This document shows positions 1 to 11,526 of a DNA stretch of 64,000 bases, one piece after another. The stretch is from NCBI GenBank assembly GCA_036873755.1, contig JAVTVY010018962.1:19083-83082 (forward strand). The letters run 5' to 3'. The notes beneath the pieces are model-generated. The model saw nothing but the letters and a program-made list of their open reading frames with translations, made no database searches and was not told where the DNA came from. The DNA is from Hanleya hanleyi. Lineage: Eukaryota; Mollusca; Polyplacophora; Lepidopleurida; Hanleyidae. A program made the translations under genes and the position numbers. Numbering within the stretch: position 1 is the stretch's first letter; every line of letters begins with the position of its first letter.

Positions 1-126
1 AAAATCTACTGCCCACACATAAACACACACGCGCGGGCGCGCAATGCGGCTCAGTCGTACACCAGTACATCTCGGTTCTCGACTTAGGGGTAGTTGAACT
101 GAGTGGGCTAAAACCAGCTAGCCTGC

Positions 127-134
127 TATAAAAG
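127..134 (+). promoter_or_regulatory. TATA box upstream of the first PolB remnant
   Basis: The sequence TATAAAAG lies about 44 bases before the ATG at 178, a normal core-promoter spacing. The longer PolB copy near 39.9 kb also has a TATA box, but the surrounding leader differs. Activity is inferred, not shown. Confidence 0.5.
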
Positions 135-177
135 GGAAGCGGCCTGGCCGTTTCATCAGACACTGTCAACCACCAAG

Positions 178-1054
178 ATGTTCACTTATACTACGTGCTC
201 GAAACCATTCACTCGTCTGCACGACGAGGCTACAAGCACGACGGAACCGCTCGGTATAGGTGTACGAGGTGTGGGAAACTATTTAATCGCCTGGGCAGTC
301 TATGGTGTCACGAACGGACAGTGCATGGGGCACCGAAGCATCTATGCGAGGAATGTGGTTGGCTTTTCAAACTGACCAGTCAGTTGCTGCGACACCAACG
401 CACAGAACACCCAGTTCCGCAGCCACGTTTGCAGGTAGAGGAGCCCGTAGGCATCAGTATCGAGACAGCGGGAACTCCCACCAATCGCACGAGGGCCGAT
501 GATGATGATGTCGCCCTAATTCAAGTCAAATTCCAACGACAAGACCGTGGCCAGATTTTGTACGACGGGAAGAGCAAAGTGCACTTCGCGGACGAACCCA
601 TAAATGTTCCTAGCCATCTGTTACGCGAAGACCATCCAGTGAGTGACATCTATCGGCGCCATTGGCCCATGATCCGACACTGTTTCCACCGTCATCGACC
701 TATTCAAGATATCTACAATTTCCGACTGACCGACCTCGCCAACTACGTGGAAGCCATCTTCAACGATCAAACTACGGCCTTCAAGTTGAATCTGGCGTTT
801 GGTTATGTGCTGCAGCATGAGGAGACCGACCAATTCAAGTCCGATACTTTTACCCGAGCAGTAACATCCGGGTATTTGATCAACCGTTCACCATCATTAA
901 CCGGGCGTCGCTAGGGACGATGCTGGAGAAACTGGACCCCGTGTATCCCTTGGAATGGGCCCAACAACAACGTCCCAACACCAAGTGGACAGTAGAGAGG
1001 GTGACCAATGTTAGGTTTTTCGTTACCAAGCAGACCGACCACCTCATCGATTGA
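178..1054 (+). pseudogene. Broken PolB N-terminal region with C2H2 zinc fingers (Polinton/adinto-like)
   Basis: Two clear C2H2 fingers (C-x2-C-x12-H-x4-H) are encoded at about 250-410, followed by a conserved block at about 630-1050. That block matches, almost residue by residue, the N-terminal 165 residues of the longer PolB copy at 39.9 kb; shared signatures include DIYRRHW, IRHCFHR, YNFRL, DQ-TAFKLN and PLEWA. This block is typical of the large PolB proteins of animal Polinton/adintovirus-like elements. There are two frame changes. One is near 225-235, so the ATG at 178 reads the first finger in a different frame from the rest. The other is near 845, after which the homology continues in a neighbouring frame to a stop at 1052-1054. 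Everything downstream (OTU-like, exonuclease and polymerase parts) is missing. This is a dead 5' fragment of a virus-derived gene. Confidence 0.75.
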
Positions 1055-1328
1055 ACGCGTCACCCGTGCACTGATGAATACCATAACAATCCGTACATGC
1101 TCTATATGCCTACATGCTGATCGTTGACTTGAGCTCAGTAAACACTTGCAACTGATGCGACGGTGCGTTAAATAATAAAACATGGCGTTTGATATTTCAA
1201 TTTGTTTTTCTATGAATATACTAAACATACCCAGGGCGGCTTCCCCAGCCTGGGTATGATGTAACATTGGTGATAATAAACTCTATGAACATTGCTGAAC
1301 TTGTTGTTAGTCACGACAACCGCTATCC

Positions 1329-1801
1329 GATTGTATAATACAGAACATATATTGTATAATACAGGACATATATGGTATAATACACCACAGATTTGTTATA
1401 ATACAGAATATATATTATATAATACAGTACAAATATGGTACAATACAGGACAAATATGGTACAATACAGGGCAGACATGGTATAATACAGCACAGATTTG
1501 GTATAGTGTATGACAGATATGGTATAACAGAGAACAAATATTGTATAATACAGGACAGATATTGTATAGTACAGGACAAATATTGTATAATACAGAACAT
1601 ATTGTATAGTACAGGACATATATGGTACAATACAGGACATATGGTATAATACAACACAGACATGGTATAATACAATAGAGATTTGGTACAATACTGGACA
1701 GATATTGTATGATACAGGACAGATACTGTATAATAAAGCACAGATATGGTATAATACAGGACAGATATTGTATAATACAGGACAGATATGGTATAATACA
1801 C
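1329..1801. repeat. 21-bp tandem repeat, about 22 units
   Basis: Imperfect copies of a 21-base unit of the form TGGTATAATACAGGACAGATA run head to tail. Because 21 is a multiple of three and the unit has few stops, long open frames appear in several frames on both strands. They encode only a seven-residue repeat and are not genes. Confidence 0.95.
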
Positions 1802-2480
1802 ACCCCACAGGACGCATGCGGACCAAGGATGGTCCATCTCTACACCAAATACCTTCCTTCATCACAACAAAATGCCCACTTTGGCTACTACTCCTACTGA
1901 TGACGTCATCAATGACGCCACAGATGAAGCGAACATCCCGCAAATCGGGATTTACACCCCGAGAGCTACAAGATGACACATCCCACGACACATTCGGACC
2001 AATAGTGGTTCATTTCTACCCCAAATACCTTCCTTCACTTACCAACATGCACACCTTCGCTACAACTCGTACTGATGACCTCATCGATGACGTCACAGAT
2101 GCTGTGGACAGCGCTCAAATCGGGATCTACACCCCGAGAGCTACAAAATGGCACCTCCCACAACACATTCGGACCAATATTGGTCCATCTCTACCCCGAA
2201 CACACCCCCATGCACCCCCCAAAATGACCACTTTATTTACTACACCCAACTGCGCATGCGCAGTTTGACGCGACAAAAAAGCACGCCATTCTGACTTCCC
2301 GACAAAAAGCGTCACTTTGACACTTCCCACGACACAGACACCCCGCACACCACCAAAATGCCTGCTTTCTATACTACGGTCAGATTGCGCATGCGCAGAA
2401 TATTGAGAACGGTCCAGTTGGGTGCATCTCCACGAGAGCTTCAAAATAAGACATCATACGACGCCATGGGACCACTAGGG
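1802..2480. repeat. Dispersed module repeat, about 170 bp, 3-4 tandem units
   Basis: Units repeat landmarks such as TTCGGACCAATATTGGTCCA, CATCTCTACCCC, a TGACGTCA-type CRE, CACCCCGAGAGCTACAA and, in the last units, the palindrome CTGCGCATGCGCAG (2250-2263; related copy near 2386-2397). Related modules occur at 33.5-34.0, 39.2-39.4, 42.4-43.5 and 46.5-47.9 kb. Confidence 0.8.
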
Positions 2481-2582
2481 AAAGAGATAGAGAATTACGG
2501 TTTAATATCGCGTTCAGCAATATTTCAGCTATATAGCGACGATCAAACACAATACTAAGTACTCAAGTCACTAATCCAACGG
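2481..2582 (-). mobile_element. 3' tail of the I/Nimb-like LINE
   Basis: The minus strand carries the family 3' end, with the conserved block AGCTGAAATATTGCTGAACG followed by a tail ending in a short GA/CT-rich run. The same tail ends the coding copies at 12.5 and 21.4 kb. Only about 100 bases remain. Confidence 0.75.
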
Positions 2583-2697
2583 AGGGCTCACCTAGACCCC
2601 AAAACGTCCACCCAGTATGGACCTATGCACTGAGCCAGTAGGCCTATGGGCCTATATACAGACCTAACCGGTACCTGGACTTTTAAAAAAAAATTCA

Positions 2698-3246
2698 CCG
2701 TTTAACTTCGAGACCCCTCCCATCGTGTTCTACATGGTGAGACGTGAAAAACAAGACCAAACAACCCATATCGTAATGAACATGTGTGAATTTCCCAGTA
2801 TGGATCTATCTCCCATAGCCAGTATGGGCCTATCCAGACCTCCGTGAACTTTTAGAAAAATTTCACCGCTTATTCGAGACCCCTCCCATCGTGTTTTACG
2901 TATCGATGCGTGAAAAACAAGACCAAACAACTCATACCGCAATGAACATGAGTGAATTTCCCAGTATGGACCTATCCTCTAAAGCCAGTATGGGCCTATA
3001 TACAGACCTTTTCCAAAAATGTCATCGCTTAACTTCGGGACCCCTCCCATCGTGTTCTACATGGTGAGACGTGAACAACAAGATCAAACAACCCATATGG
3101 CAGTCAACATGAGTGAATTTCCCAGTATGGACCTATACCCCATAGCCAGTATGGATCTATATGGGTCTATATGGGACTATATACAGACTCGGGTACTTTT
3201 AAAAACAATTCACCACTTAACTTCGAGACCCCTCCCATCGTGTTTT
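2698..3246. repeat. Tandem repeat of about 165-185 bp, 3-4 units
   Basis: The phrases CGAGACCCCTCCCATCGTGT (near 2709, 2876, 3040 and 3224) and TTTCCCAGTATGGA recur at 160-185-base spacing. No coding sense is evident. Confidence 0.85.
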
Positions 3247-3394
3247 ACGTGGCGACACGAGAAATGTATGTATAAGGAAAATGTGGAAAACACAACATGA
3301 AATCACAACATTGACGTCAAAAATAATCAAATGTATCTGTGAATTGACTTTACTCCCACTAAGATTTTTTTCTAGAACATGTAGAATGCATACA

Positions 3395-3563
3395 ATGCTA
3401 CTTAAATATGGTTCAAGAGACCCATCCACTAACACCTTGCACAAATACTAGCTTTACACTTTGAAGTGCCTTCAAATGATGCTACTTAAATATGGTTCAA
3501 GAGACCCATCCACTAACACCTTGCACAAATACTAGCTTTACACTTTGAAGTGCCTTCAAATGA
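3395..3563. repeat. 84-bp perfect-looking tandem duplication
   Basis: The stretch from 3395 to 3478 is repeated at once at 3479-3562 with essentially no differences, so the duplication is recent. Confidence 0.9.
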
Positions 3564-4003
3564 TCATATTCATACTGCATGTATAAAGATTATCTTGTTC
3601 TTCCTCCAGCCATAAGTGGGATGGTCTGCCAGGGACCGACGGAAGGTCGGGGTTTTCTCCCGGCTCTGTTTGGTTTCCTCCCCCAACAAATCCTGGCACC
3701 GCCTTCGTATGAGTGAAATAATCTTGAGTAAGGCGTAAAAGCGTTTTTCTGTGCATTCGTCGATCTTCAACTCAACCAGAACAAAAATCGGCTGTATGCA
3801 TTCAGGGCATTTGTTGACATACGTAAAAGGCAATGAAATTTTCAGGATGGTTGTGGTGGGATATGTAACCAACAATTGAGACTTCAAAAGTTATTTTTTT
3901 CTAAATGTCCCATTTATTGGTCGTGTTCAAATTATTAGTGTTTTTGTCTGGTGAAACTAATTATTCTATTAATATCACGGTCAGTTATGCGTTGTTACTT
4001 TAA
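3564..4003. other. No recognisable feature
   Basis: I see no gene, RNA or clear repeat here. Confidence 0.5.
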
Positions 4004-4035
4004 ATGCTGAAAACAATCATTGTATTTTCTGTACA

Positions 4036-4343
4036 GGATGAGGATGATGTACGAACCCCAACAGATGTAGAGCTTTGTCACAGTGCGCCACATCTGGTTA
4101 TCCTGGGGGGACCCTTAGACGTCACAGAATATATATCTTGTGACAGAAGGGGAGTTGCTCATGGAATGCACACAGATTACACGAGCCACTTTCTTCATGT
4201 TTGCTCTGTTTTACAATCTCAACATTGAATATCCAGTCAAGGTCAAATCAACATCCACCTTCTTACAGAAATATGTTTTGCACAGTTCGGATGGGGAGAA
4301 GATCCCCACCAAAGTGGTCACTTTGGCCAGTTCACTGGACTAG
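4036..4343 (+). pseudogene. Decayed 3' exon-like coding remnant
   Basis: A good acceptor-like tract (TTTTCTGTACAG) precedes coding-looking sequence in two consecutive frames, with a shift near 4140-4200 and a stop at 4341-4343. The ending (an aromatic-rich segment, then NIEYPVKVKSTSTFLQK) resembles C-terminal exons of repeated vertebrate/mollusc genes of unclear function; I cannot name the family. A degraded copy of its first 70 bases recurs at 6045-6118, next to the LINE, so this is part of a duplicated unit. Probably non-functional. Confidence 0.4.
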
Positions 4344-4521
4344 AAGTAACGTAAAACCTAGTTAGTAATTTTGCTAACTAAAATTAGGTCCAAAGTCTTC
4401 TAGGTATTGAAATCAGGATTTTCACTTAATACAATAATATCAAGTTACTGATTTGTTTGATATGCAAACTGGGTATATTGGGGATGACTTGTATATTTCT
4501 GATAACATGATTAGAACTTTG

Positions 4522-5368
4522 TGGAAAGACCCCTAAATTATTTTGCAATGTAAACCAGTGAAGTCGGGAACATGGTCCTTGAAAGGCTGTGAAATCTGCC
4601 ACAGTTAGCAGTTGCATGAAAATCCGATCATGGTCTGATAATTCCTTTCATTGTGATTCCATAGCGGAAGCTGATGAGAGTAAGTAAATAGATGAATTCC
4701 TCGTGGAGTAATAACATCATTGTTGACTGGCAATGTTTCAGTGTTTCCCACTGACCCTATTTTTCCTATATTTTCTGTTTTTACCTTTTTCCCCTATATT
4801 TTCTCCAATTTGACAGATTTTGCCATATTATTTCTATATTCGGGCCTTTGCCTCAGCACTGACCTTGTACTTGTCCGATTCGGGAAGTGTCAATACTAAA
4901 TTGTAGTGTGTTTCTTATTTACATGTACTATCTTTGTGAAAAGGTCCCCAAATTATTGCAATGTAAACCAGTGAAGTCGAGAACATGGTCCTTGAAAAGC
5001 TGTGAAATCTGTCACATTGGTTAGCAGTTGCATGAAAATCCGATCCTGGTTTGGTAATTCCTTTCATTGTGATTCCGTAGTGGAAGCTGAGAGTAAGTAA
5101 ATAGATGAATTCCTCGTTGGATAATAACTTCGTTATTAACTGGCAACCTTTCAGGGCTCCCACTGGCCCTATTTTCCCCATTTTCCCTTATATTTTCTGC
5201 TCTTACCTTTTTCCCCTATATTTTCTCAAATTTGATAGATTTTGCCCTATTATTCCTATATTTTCGGATTATTCGGGCCTTTGCCTCAGCGCTGACCTTG
5301 TACTTGTCCGATTCTGGAAGTGTCCATACTAAATTGTACTGTGTTTCTTATTTACATGTACTACATTT
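4522..5368. repeat. Tandem duplication, two units of about 415-430 bp
   Basis: 4522-4935 and 4936-5368 are diverged copies. Both run from an AAATTATT-GCAATGTAAACC start, through T-rich CCCTATATTTTCT stretches, to TTCTTATTTACATGTACTA. The open frames inside are not conserved between copies, so no gene is called. Confidence 0.9.
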
Positions 5369-5733
5369 TCCCTATGATGAGTACAGACCCACATATGGCA
5401 AAAATCTGTGGGGCATTGAGCTCAATCTGCATTCTTGTGACCCATGGTCAAAAGTTAGCAACTTAAGTTAAATGGTAATCATATTATTCTTATCAACATA
5501 TTGGAGGTTCTTATCCATTATTATGATATGACAAAAATGGAAGCTGCAAGGAAAAGCCTTTGAGAAGTGTACTGACAAACGAAAATGATGGAGACAAAGA
5601 AAATGACTGGTTGAAGATTTTTGAAAGTCCCTATATTTTGCCCTATATTTTGGCTATGGTTCACTGGGAGCCCTGTAGTTTCTAAAAGCATCTTCATTTA
5701 GCCATGTAATATTAATTCATCAACCTGGTAGTA

Positions 5734-5910
5734 CAGTCTAGCCTCACTATAAGGTGCCTCGATATAGCGCTGATTCTGACATAAGATGGGTGCTGACGTG
5801 TCCCCCAAATTAACAAATGCATATTACTTCAACCCTTTTATACGGTTCAAAATCAATAAGGTGGTTCAAATTTGGTCCCTCAATAACAGCGTTATAGCGA
5901 GGTTACACTG
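5734..5910. mobile_element. pogo/Tigger-like MITE with TA target site
   Basis: The ends are inverted repeats of about 19 bases: CAGTCTAGCCTCACTATAA on the left, and the reverse complement of TTATAGCGAGGTTACACTG on the right. A TA flanks each side, as in Tc1/mariner/pogo elements. At about 177 bp with no coding capacity, it is a non-autonomous element. Confidence 0.7.
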
Positions 5911-6040
5911 TAGTTAGTACAGATAATTACAGAAATCGTAGCTTACTTTTAGGACATCAATAACACTCGTGAATGAGACAATATGAATAAAACATTGTTA
6001 GAGGATTACAGTTAATGAAGTTAGTTGGTTAACTGACTAA

Positions 6041-6120
6041 TTTCGAACCGCAACAGATGTAGAGCTTTTTCACAGTGCGCCACATCTAGTTATCTTGGAT
6101 GGGGGGGGGGGGCCTTCGAC
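6041..6120 (+). other. Duplicate fragment of the 4.05-4.13 kb exon remnant
   Basis: CAACAGATGTAGAGCTTT and CACAGTGCGCCACATCT match the earlier remnant. A 12-base G run follows, then the LINE starts. Confidence 0.7.
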
Positions 6121-7126
6121 GTCATCTTCTATCTGTTCTCCCAGATCCCGATCCATCATATATAACACAGTTGGAAAGAATTCTCTTTAGCTTCATTTGG
6201 AATGGAAAACCAGATAAAATTAAACGAAAAACCTTGATCTCTAAAAAGAGTAACGGGGGTCTGAATATGATTCACATTAAAACATTTGCCTCGTATTTGA
6301 AAATAAAGTGGGTTAAAAGAATATCTGAAGGCCACAGCGCTCTTAAGACTATTGTTGGAAAGATTCTCCAGCCTATAGGACATACCATATGGAAACTGGA
6401 TGCTATAAGCATAAAGGATTTCCTGAAAGAAATTAAAAACCCTTTCTGGTATGACACGTTAGTGGCATGGTCATGTTTTATAGATGGGAGTAATAGAAAT
6501 GATATAGCCTTGGACAACCTTCTGTTTGAACTGGCGCCCAAAACTGAATGGAGAGTTATAAAAACATGGACTGAACGTGGAATATGTCGTATCAGTGACC
6601 TTTTAAGTGTAGACGGGGCAAATTTCCTTTCATTCAATGACCTTCAAAGTAAGTCAGGAATACAAACCGCACATTTCATCTTATATCATGCTATTATTCA
6701 TAATATACCTATCGAAAAACGCAGTTATATAAAAAATAGAATGTTCATAAAAACACACATCAAGGAATCGAAAATATGCTCAAGATTAATCAGACAAAAA
6801 TGTGTGAAATTTGTCTACAACATCCTACTGGAATATATCGAAATAAAACCTGAAAAAAATCAGCAAAAATGGGAACAGGAATTAGAATTAAGGGAAGGGT
6901 TTGCTTGGTCAAATATCTACAACAATATATTCACCACTACAAGAGAAACGAGCTTACAATATTTCCAGTATCAACTCATCCACAGAACCCTCATTACAAA
7001 CCATCTTTTGAAACTATGGAGAAAAATCGATTCCGATTTATGCACATTCTGTAACCAAGAAAAAGAAACACCCATTCACTTATGTTATCATTGCAAGTAT
7101 TCGAAGGATCTTTGGAACGAATTACA
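6121..7126 (+). pseudogene. LINE ORF2 C-terminal region, part 1
   Basis: The open frame has the post-RT signature of L1/Tx1-type ORF2 proteins: FSFIWNGKPDKIKR, a GGL-M motif and WVKR about 60 residues on. A zinc-knuckle-like CTFCNQEKE...H..YHCK.S..LW motif (zf-RVT type) sits near the end. The polymerase motifs lie upstream and are absent because the copy is 5' truncated. The frame runs straight into the inserted repeat at 7122-7136, so its apparent C-terminus is artificial. The remaining C-terminus resumes after the insert. Confidence 0.8.
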
Positions 7127-7397
7127 ACACATATAAGGGAAGTGGGAAGAGGCGCCGACATACTGACTGCGTCACATGACTTCACAGAATAGTCCTCTGG
7201 TTAACCTATTCTAAAGCACATACCAAGCATCTAAAGATTCGTGATATGTGTTGTATCTCAGGTACGCTTTTATTGTACCTGTTCATGTGGCAACTTGGAT
7301 GATATGACCACACGGACCCTAGCACCGGCATAAGCGGTATTAACTCCAAGCATGGGCCGTAAGCCTGAATGTACTCATGGAAAAACCTCCAGGGTCT
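7122..7397 (-). mobile_element. Hairpin-bearing repeat (Penelope-like 3' region type) inserted in the LINE
   Basis: This is a single copy of the repeat that is tandem at 9.5-10.9 and 13.1-13.85 kb, in minus orientation. The start (ACACATATAAGGGAAGTGGG) is sharp. The right border is approximate because the sequence after 7350 differs from other copies. It contains the conserved hairpin at 7259-7281. Confidence 0.75.
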
Positions 7398-7605
7398 CAA
7401 GTTATTATGGGTAATACAGAATCGAAATTCATCAATCTGTTGCTTTTACTATCCAAAAAGTATATATATGACTGCAGATACAGTAACATTAAGCCAAATT
7501 TTGAGGGAGTGAAGCAAATGGTGCTAGAGGGATATCGACAAATGTATAGCTAACATGCACAATGATCAGATCGCATTTGAACAGAAGTGGGGCCCTCTGG
7601 CGTTA
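7398..7605 (+). pseudogene. LINE ORF2 C-terminal region, part 2
   Basis: After the insertion the typical L1/Tx1 tail resumes: VIMGNTESKFINLLLLLSKK, then KYIYDCR and a motif ending in an acidic/aromatic helix. A stop or frame change lies near 7547, then a final stretch (FEQKWGPLAL) ends in a stop near 7605. Together with part 1 this shows one ORF cut by the repeat, and it is dead. Confidence 0.7.
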
Positions 7606-8379
7606 TAATAAACAAATGATACCCTTACCTGTATATTCTTTAACACAACAGTCTATCCAAAATGATGGAGCTTTATATATGGGGAAAAAATTGTATACTT
7701 AAAAGAAAAGGGACGCTACAATATCATATTCATTGCCATGTTTTTTAAGTTAAAAAAAAGAGTTATGAAAATACATGATCCTGCCACTGTAATATGTTAC
7801 TTCACGTGTTATAATTGTTGTATATAGTTATCTCTGTATATATATCAATTACAGTTATCTTCCTTAAAGTATAACCGAGGTTTCATACATTCACCGTTAC
7901 TATCAGTATTTTTTTCATTATATAAGCAGGTATATTTTGTCGCACATAATTTGTGTAAATACTGATCAAATGTGGTTTTATATATGGTAACTGTCTATAG
8001 AATACACTTATGTGCGTGTTTTATACATGTGTGTATATGTGTACATACAAACTATAATATGTACCGGTAATCTGATAGATCGGCTTTTGTATATACAGTT
8101 AATTTGGATGACTAAAAATTTATAACGCAACTTACACAGGAAGATATTTTTTATGTTGAAATATTAAAATATCAATTTACCAAAATGTATAAATATATTC
8201 TTACTTTACAATATAACCTATAAAATATAACTTAAATTGCCATACTGTGTATGACACTTTTGGTCAACTTGTTCTGTTTTCGTATTGATTACCACACCTG
8301 TTGTTACGTATATCATTTGAATGTCTGTATGTAACCTTATGCGGATAATAAATTCGACCAGATTTAAAAAAAAAAAAAA

Positions 8380-9548
8380 GAGTTCTAAATGTCTTCACCC
8401 GTATCTTGTAAATAAAATTCGCTGCCGTCTGAAACTTTGGCAGTGCACGAAGTCCAATTTATGCTTCTTGTAAAGCAAATTTGCTGAGAAACTCTAAAGT
8501 AGAAGTTTCTGTGTGGAAATATATCGGAAAAAGATAGGCAAGTCACATATTAAAGTTCTCTGGTTCTGCGGACTAATGCAAAAGGGAGAGTTGGTAGGTC
8601 TGTTCCATAAAAAGCGTCACATTTCAGTAATGACGTCATGTTTTGTATGACGTTTGGTTGTGTTGTGTCGGGCATTTAGTTGTGACGTTACACTGTTCTT
8701 TGACGCCGGTGTTCTTTCTGTTCCACTTCCAAAAACAGAAGCAAAGTAAACCGCACCTCCCCTCAATTTGGGCTAGTGGGGGGGGGGAGTAAAAAAATTG
8801 TGTTTTTCTCCTATGTACGTTATGTTTAATTTTGCGTGCAAGGGGGGCGGGGGGTCCAGAAAGTTGATATTTTTGTGTATTTTTCTTGTCATTGGATTTC
8901 TGTACATTGTCACAGCTTATCTACAATGTGGTAAAGTCATAGATGTATATCATGTGAGTGAACTGTGATGTCCTGCTTACTCATGTATATTTAGTAGGCC
9001 TATTCTGTGCGAATTTGCTAATAAATTTATTTGTAATTTCTTAGCGGAATAAGTGAACTATTGTTTTGACATGAGGCGGGGGGAGGGGAAGGGGTATTGC
9101 TGTTACAGACTTTCAGTTCCTTAATTTTCACCATTCTAGGTATGGATTCTTAAGCTCAAATGGTGCTTGATTGTACTGCTGCACTTTCTCATTGTCGCTT
9201 AAATCTTACTGTTGAGAAATCTGTCTCATCTCCTCGTATTCTTATAAAAAATTTGAGCGGGTACGGTGAATGAGTTTGATGAAGACGTGATCTATGATAG
9301 CCCAACATTTTGGATCTACATGTAGCGCCTCTCTTAACAGCAACCCCTATGTAAACTTAGTGGCAACGGCCGAACATGCTAACAATTCGGTCACGGAGAT
9401 GTGAGTGTAAAAAGTACATTTTGTTTCACGCGTTCCGTTGTTCGACCTAGAATAACTATGTGTTTGATACCTGGGGCTTGCACACATGCTCTGTTAGGAT
9501 TTGTCTCCTCTGCATAGAATTTTTCCGTGTCAGAGGGAGAGTTAATCA
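8380..9548. other. No recognisable feature
   Basis: Apart from short G-rich runs (near 8777 and 9072) and CRE-like TGACGTCA at about 8632, I see no gene, RNA or family repeat. Confidence 0.5.
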
Positions 9549-10929
9549 GACAGTCATTTTTATCTGACGACGATACAGCTCGTCAATCCCCAGTGTACGA
9601 GTTGTCACAGCGAAACAGCTCACCAGTTACCAATATACGAGTTGTCAGAGCATTTCCATCATAGCTCTCTAGATGTGTATCTAATACCGCTTATGCCGGT
9701 GCTAGGGGCCGTGTGGTAATATCATCCAAGTTGCCACATGAACAGGTATAATGAAAGCGTACCTGAGATACATGTACAACACATATCACGAATCGTTAGA
9801 TTCTGGGTATGTGCTTTAGAATCGGTTAACCGGAAGACCATACTGTGAAGTCATGTGGCTCTGCCAGTATGTCGGCACCTCTTCCCACTCCCCTTATATG
9901 TGTTGTAATTTTTACCTGTATATGGCGAGATTCTGCTGATGGACGTTTCGTCCCCGAGGCCCGCCCCCTGTACAGACCTTTTGGTCTTTGATATATGTTG
10001 GCATTTGTGGGAAGTTGATGCTGGGTCGACATCGGGCCTTACATACTAGTTTTTTTGTGTTAAATGCCGTCATTTTCATCTGACGACGATACAGCTCACC
10101 AATCCCCAGTGTACGAGTTGTCACAGCGGAACAGCTCACCAATTACCAATATACGAGTTGTCAGATCATTTCCATCATAGCTCTCTAGATTTGTATTTAA
10201 TACCGCTTATGACGGTGCTAGGGGCCGTGTGGTAATATCATCCAAGTTCCCGCATGAACAGGTACAATAAAAGCGTACCCGAGATACAACACATATCACG
10301 AATCGATAGATTCTTGGTATGTGTTTTAGAATAGGTTAACCGGAAGACTATACTGTGAAGTCATGTGGCGCTGCCAGTATGTCGGCACCTCTTCCCACTT
10401 CCCTTATATGTGTTGTAATTTTTACCTGTATATGGCGAGATTCTGCTGGTGGACGTTTCGTCCCCGAGGCCCGCCCCCTGTGGAGACCTTTTGGTCTTTG
10501 GTATATGTTGGCATTTGTGGGAAGTTGATGCTGGGTCGACATCGGGCCTTACAAACTAGTCTTTTGTGTTAATTGCCGTCATTTACATCTGACGACGATA
10601 CAGCTCACCAATCTCCAATGTACGAGTTGTCACAGCGAAACAGCTCACCAATTATCAGTATACGAGTTGTCAGAGCATTTCCATCATAGCTCTCTAGATT
10701 TGTATCTAATACCGCTTATGCCAGTGCTAGGGGCCGTGTGGTCATATCATCCAAGTTGCCACATGAACAGGTACAATCAAAGCGTACCTGAGATACAACA
10801 CATATCACGAATCGTTAGATTCTTGGTATGTGCTTTAGAATAGGTTAACCGGAAGACTATACTGTGAAGTCATGTGGCTCTGCCAGTATGTCGGCACCTC
10901 TTCCCACTTCCCTTTTATGTGTTGTAATC
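9549..10929 (+). repeat. 510-bp tandem array of hairpin-bearing repeat, about 2.7 units
   Basis: The landmark TGTTGTAATTTTTACCTG recurs at 9901 and 10411 (and TGTTGTAATCC at 10920), giving a 509-510-base period. Each unit contains two sub-repeats with ACGAGTTGTC, a CCGCTTATG.CGGTGCTAGG block, and a hairpin with arms CAGGTAC/GTACCTG around a loop of the AATAAAAGC type. A GC-rich part has the inverted repeat GGACGTTTCGTCC. Small ORFs here change between units and are not genes. By similarity to the sequence following the RT at 30.2 kb, the array probably derives from the 3' or LTR-like part of a Penelope-like retroelement. Confidence 0.85.
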
Positions 10930-11069
10930 CAGTAAAGAACGTATACAAAATATCCAATGTTATACTACTGAAAATTGAAGGCTGTTATAGAAGTTTCTTA
11001 CACAATTTCAGCCAGCCTTCATATCCAAAGACTTGGTTCGACCATTTCTCTTATGAGATCTGAGCCGTA

Positions 11070-11526
11070 TTAAGTTGCTTGATACTCTCGCCATGTACAC
11101 GTGTTGATCTCTTCAGAAAAGATCTCGGTCGGCAGCCGTAGATGATCAGGAGCGGATCGTTCAATGTCAATGAACGTTTTTGTTTTTTTTTGCAGAGTCT
11201 GCACAATGTAGACTAAGCTGAATCGTCTATGATGGCTGCATTTGGTTAAGAGCTGAATCATTTGAGCACCGTTTTCCGCCATGAGATCATCGACGCCGAA
11301 CAAGGGGTTCAGTTCAAAGTCGACCAGGGCGGGAATCTCTTCTACAAAGACTACGTTGACCATCGTCACATACCCCACCTGTCATTCTCCGTAACTCCAC
11401 ATGACCCATGGGATGGGTGAGGCACTCGTGCTTGTGGCGTGTTTAAAGAGCCTCTGGAGGGAATGCATTTTGCCTAAACCGATCAGATCCGCTGTTAGCC
11501 AGGTGAAGGGGTGTTGCCACCGAAGT
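11070..11526 (-). pseudogene. Decayed A32/FtsK-type packaging ATPase (Polinton/adinto-like)
   Basis: On the minus strand, a PFTWL-like lead-in is followed by a worn P-loop: the usual GxxGxGKT position reads ADLIGLGKM. Next come a PIPWV-W-YGE motif and, after a frame change near 11385, FGVDDLM (Walker B-type) and SHHRRFSLVYIVQ. This order (P-loop, YGEWQ-like, DDLM, SHH..S..Y..Q) is characteristic of the genome-packaging ATPases of Polintons, adintoviruses and relatives. In virions of that group the enzyme drives DNA into the capsid. The loss of the P-loop Thr/Ser and the frame change make this copy non-functional. It sits just downstream of another decayed ORF in the same orientation. Confidence 0.75.

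Larger units (their letters stand above)
6121..8379 (+). mobile_element. 5'-truncated L1/Tx1-like LINE, interrupted by a repeat insertion
   Basis: The element starts inside the reverse transcriptase C-terminal region. It ends with AATAAA-containing 3' UTR at about 8346 and a 14-base A tail at 8365-8379. It is split by another repeat at about 7122-7397. The long 3' UTR (7606-8364) is AT-rich and has no gene. Confidence 0.8.

Noticed and set aside
1292..1991. Several open frames of 70-220 codons on both strands
   Set aside because: They come from the 21-bp tandem repeat, which lacks stops in several frames; the peptide is a seven-residue repeat with no domain.
9549..10929. Possible hammerhead ribozyme (CTGACGA followed later by CGAAAC; also GGACGAAACGTCC on the other strand)
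   Set aside because: The bases next to the two core boxes do not form stem II and no consistent cleavage site is seen. The real paired structure here is the CAGGTAC/GTACCTG hairpin.
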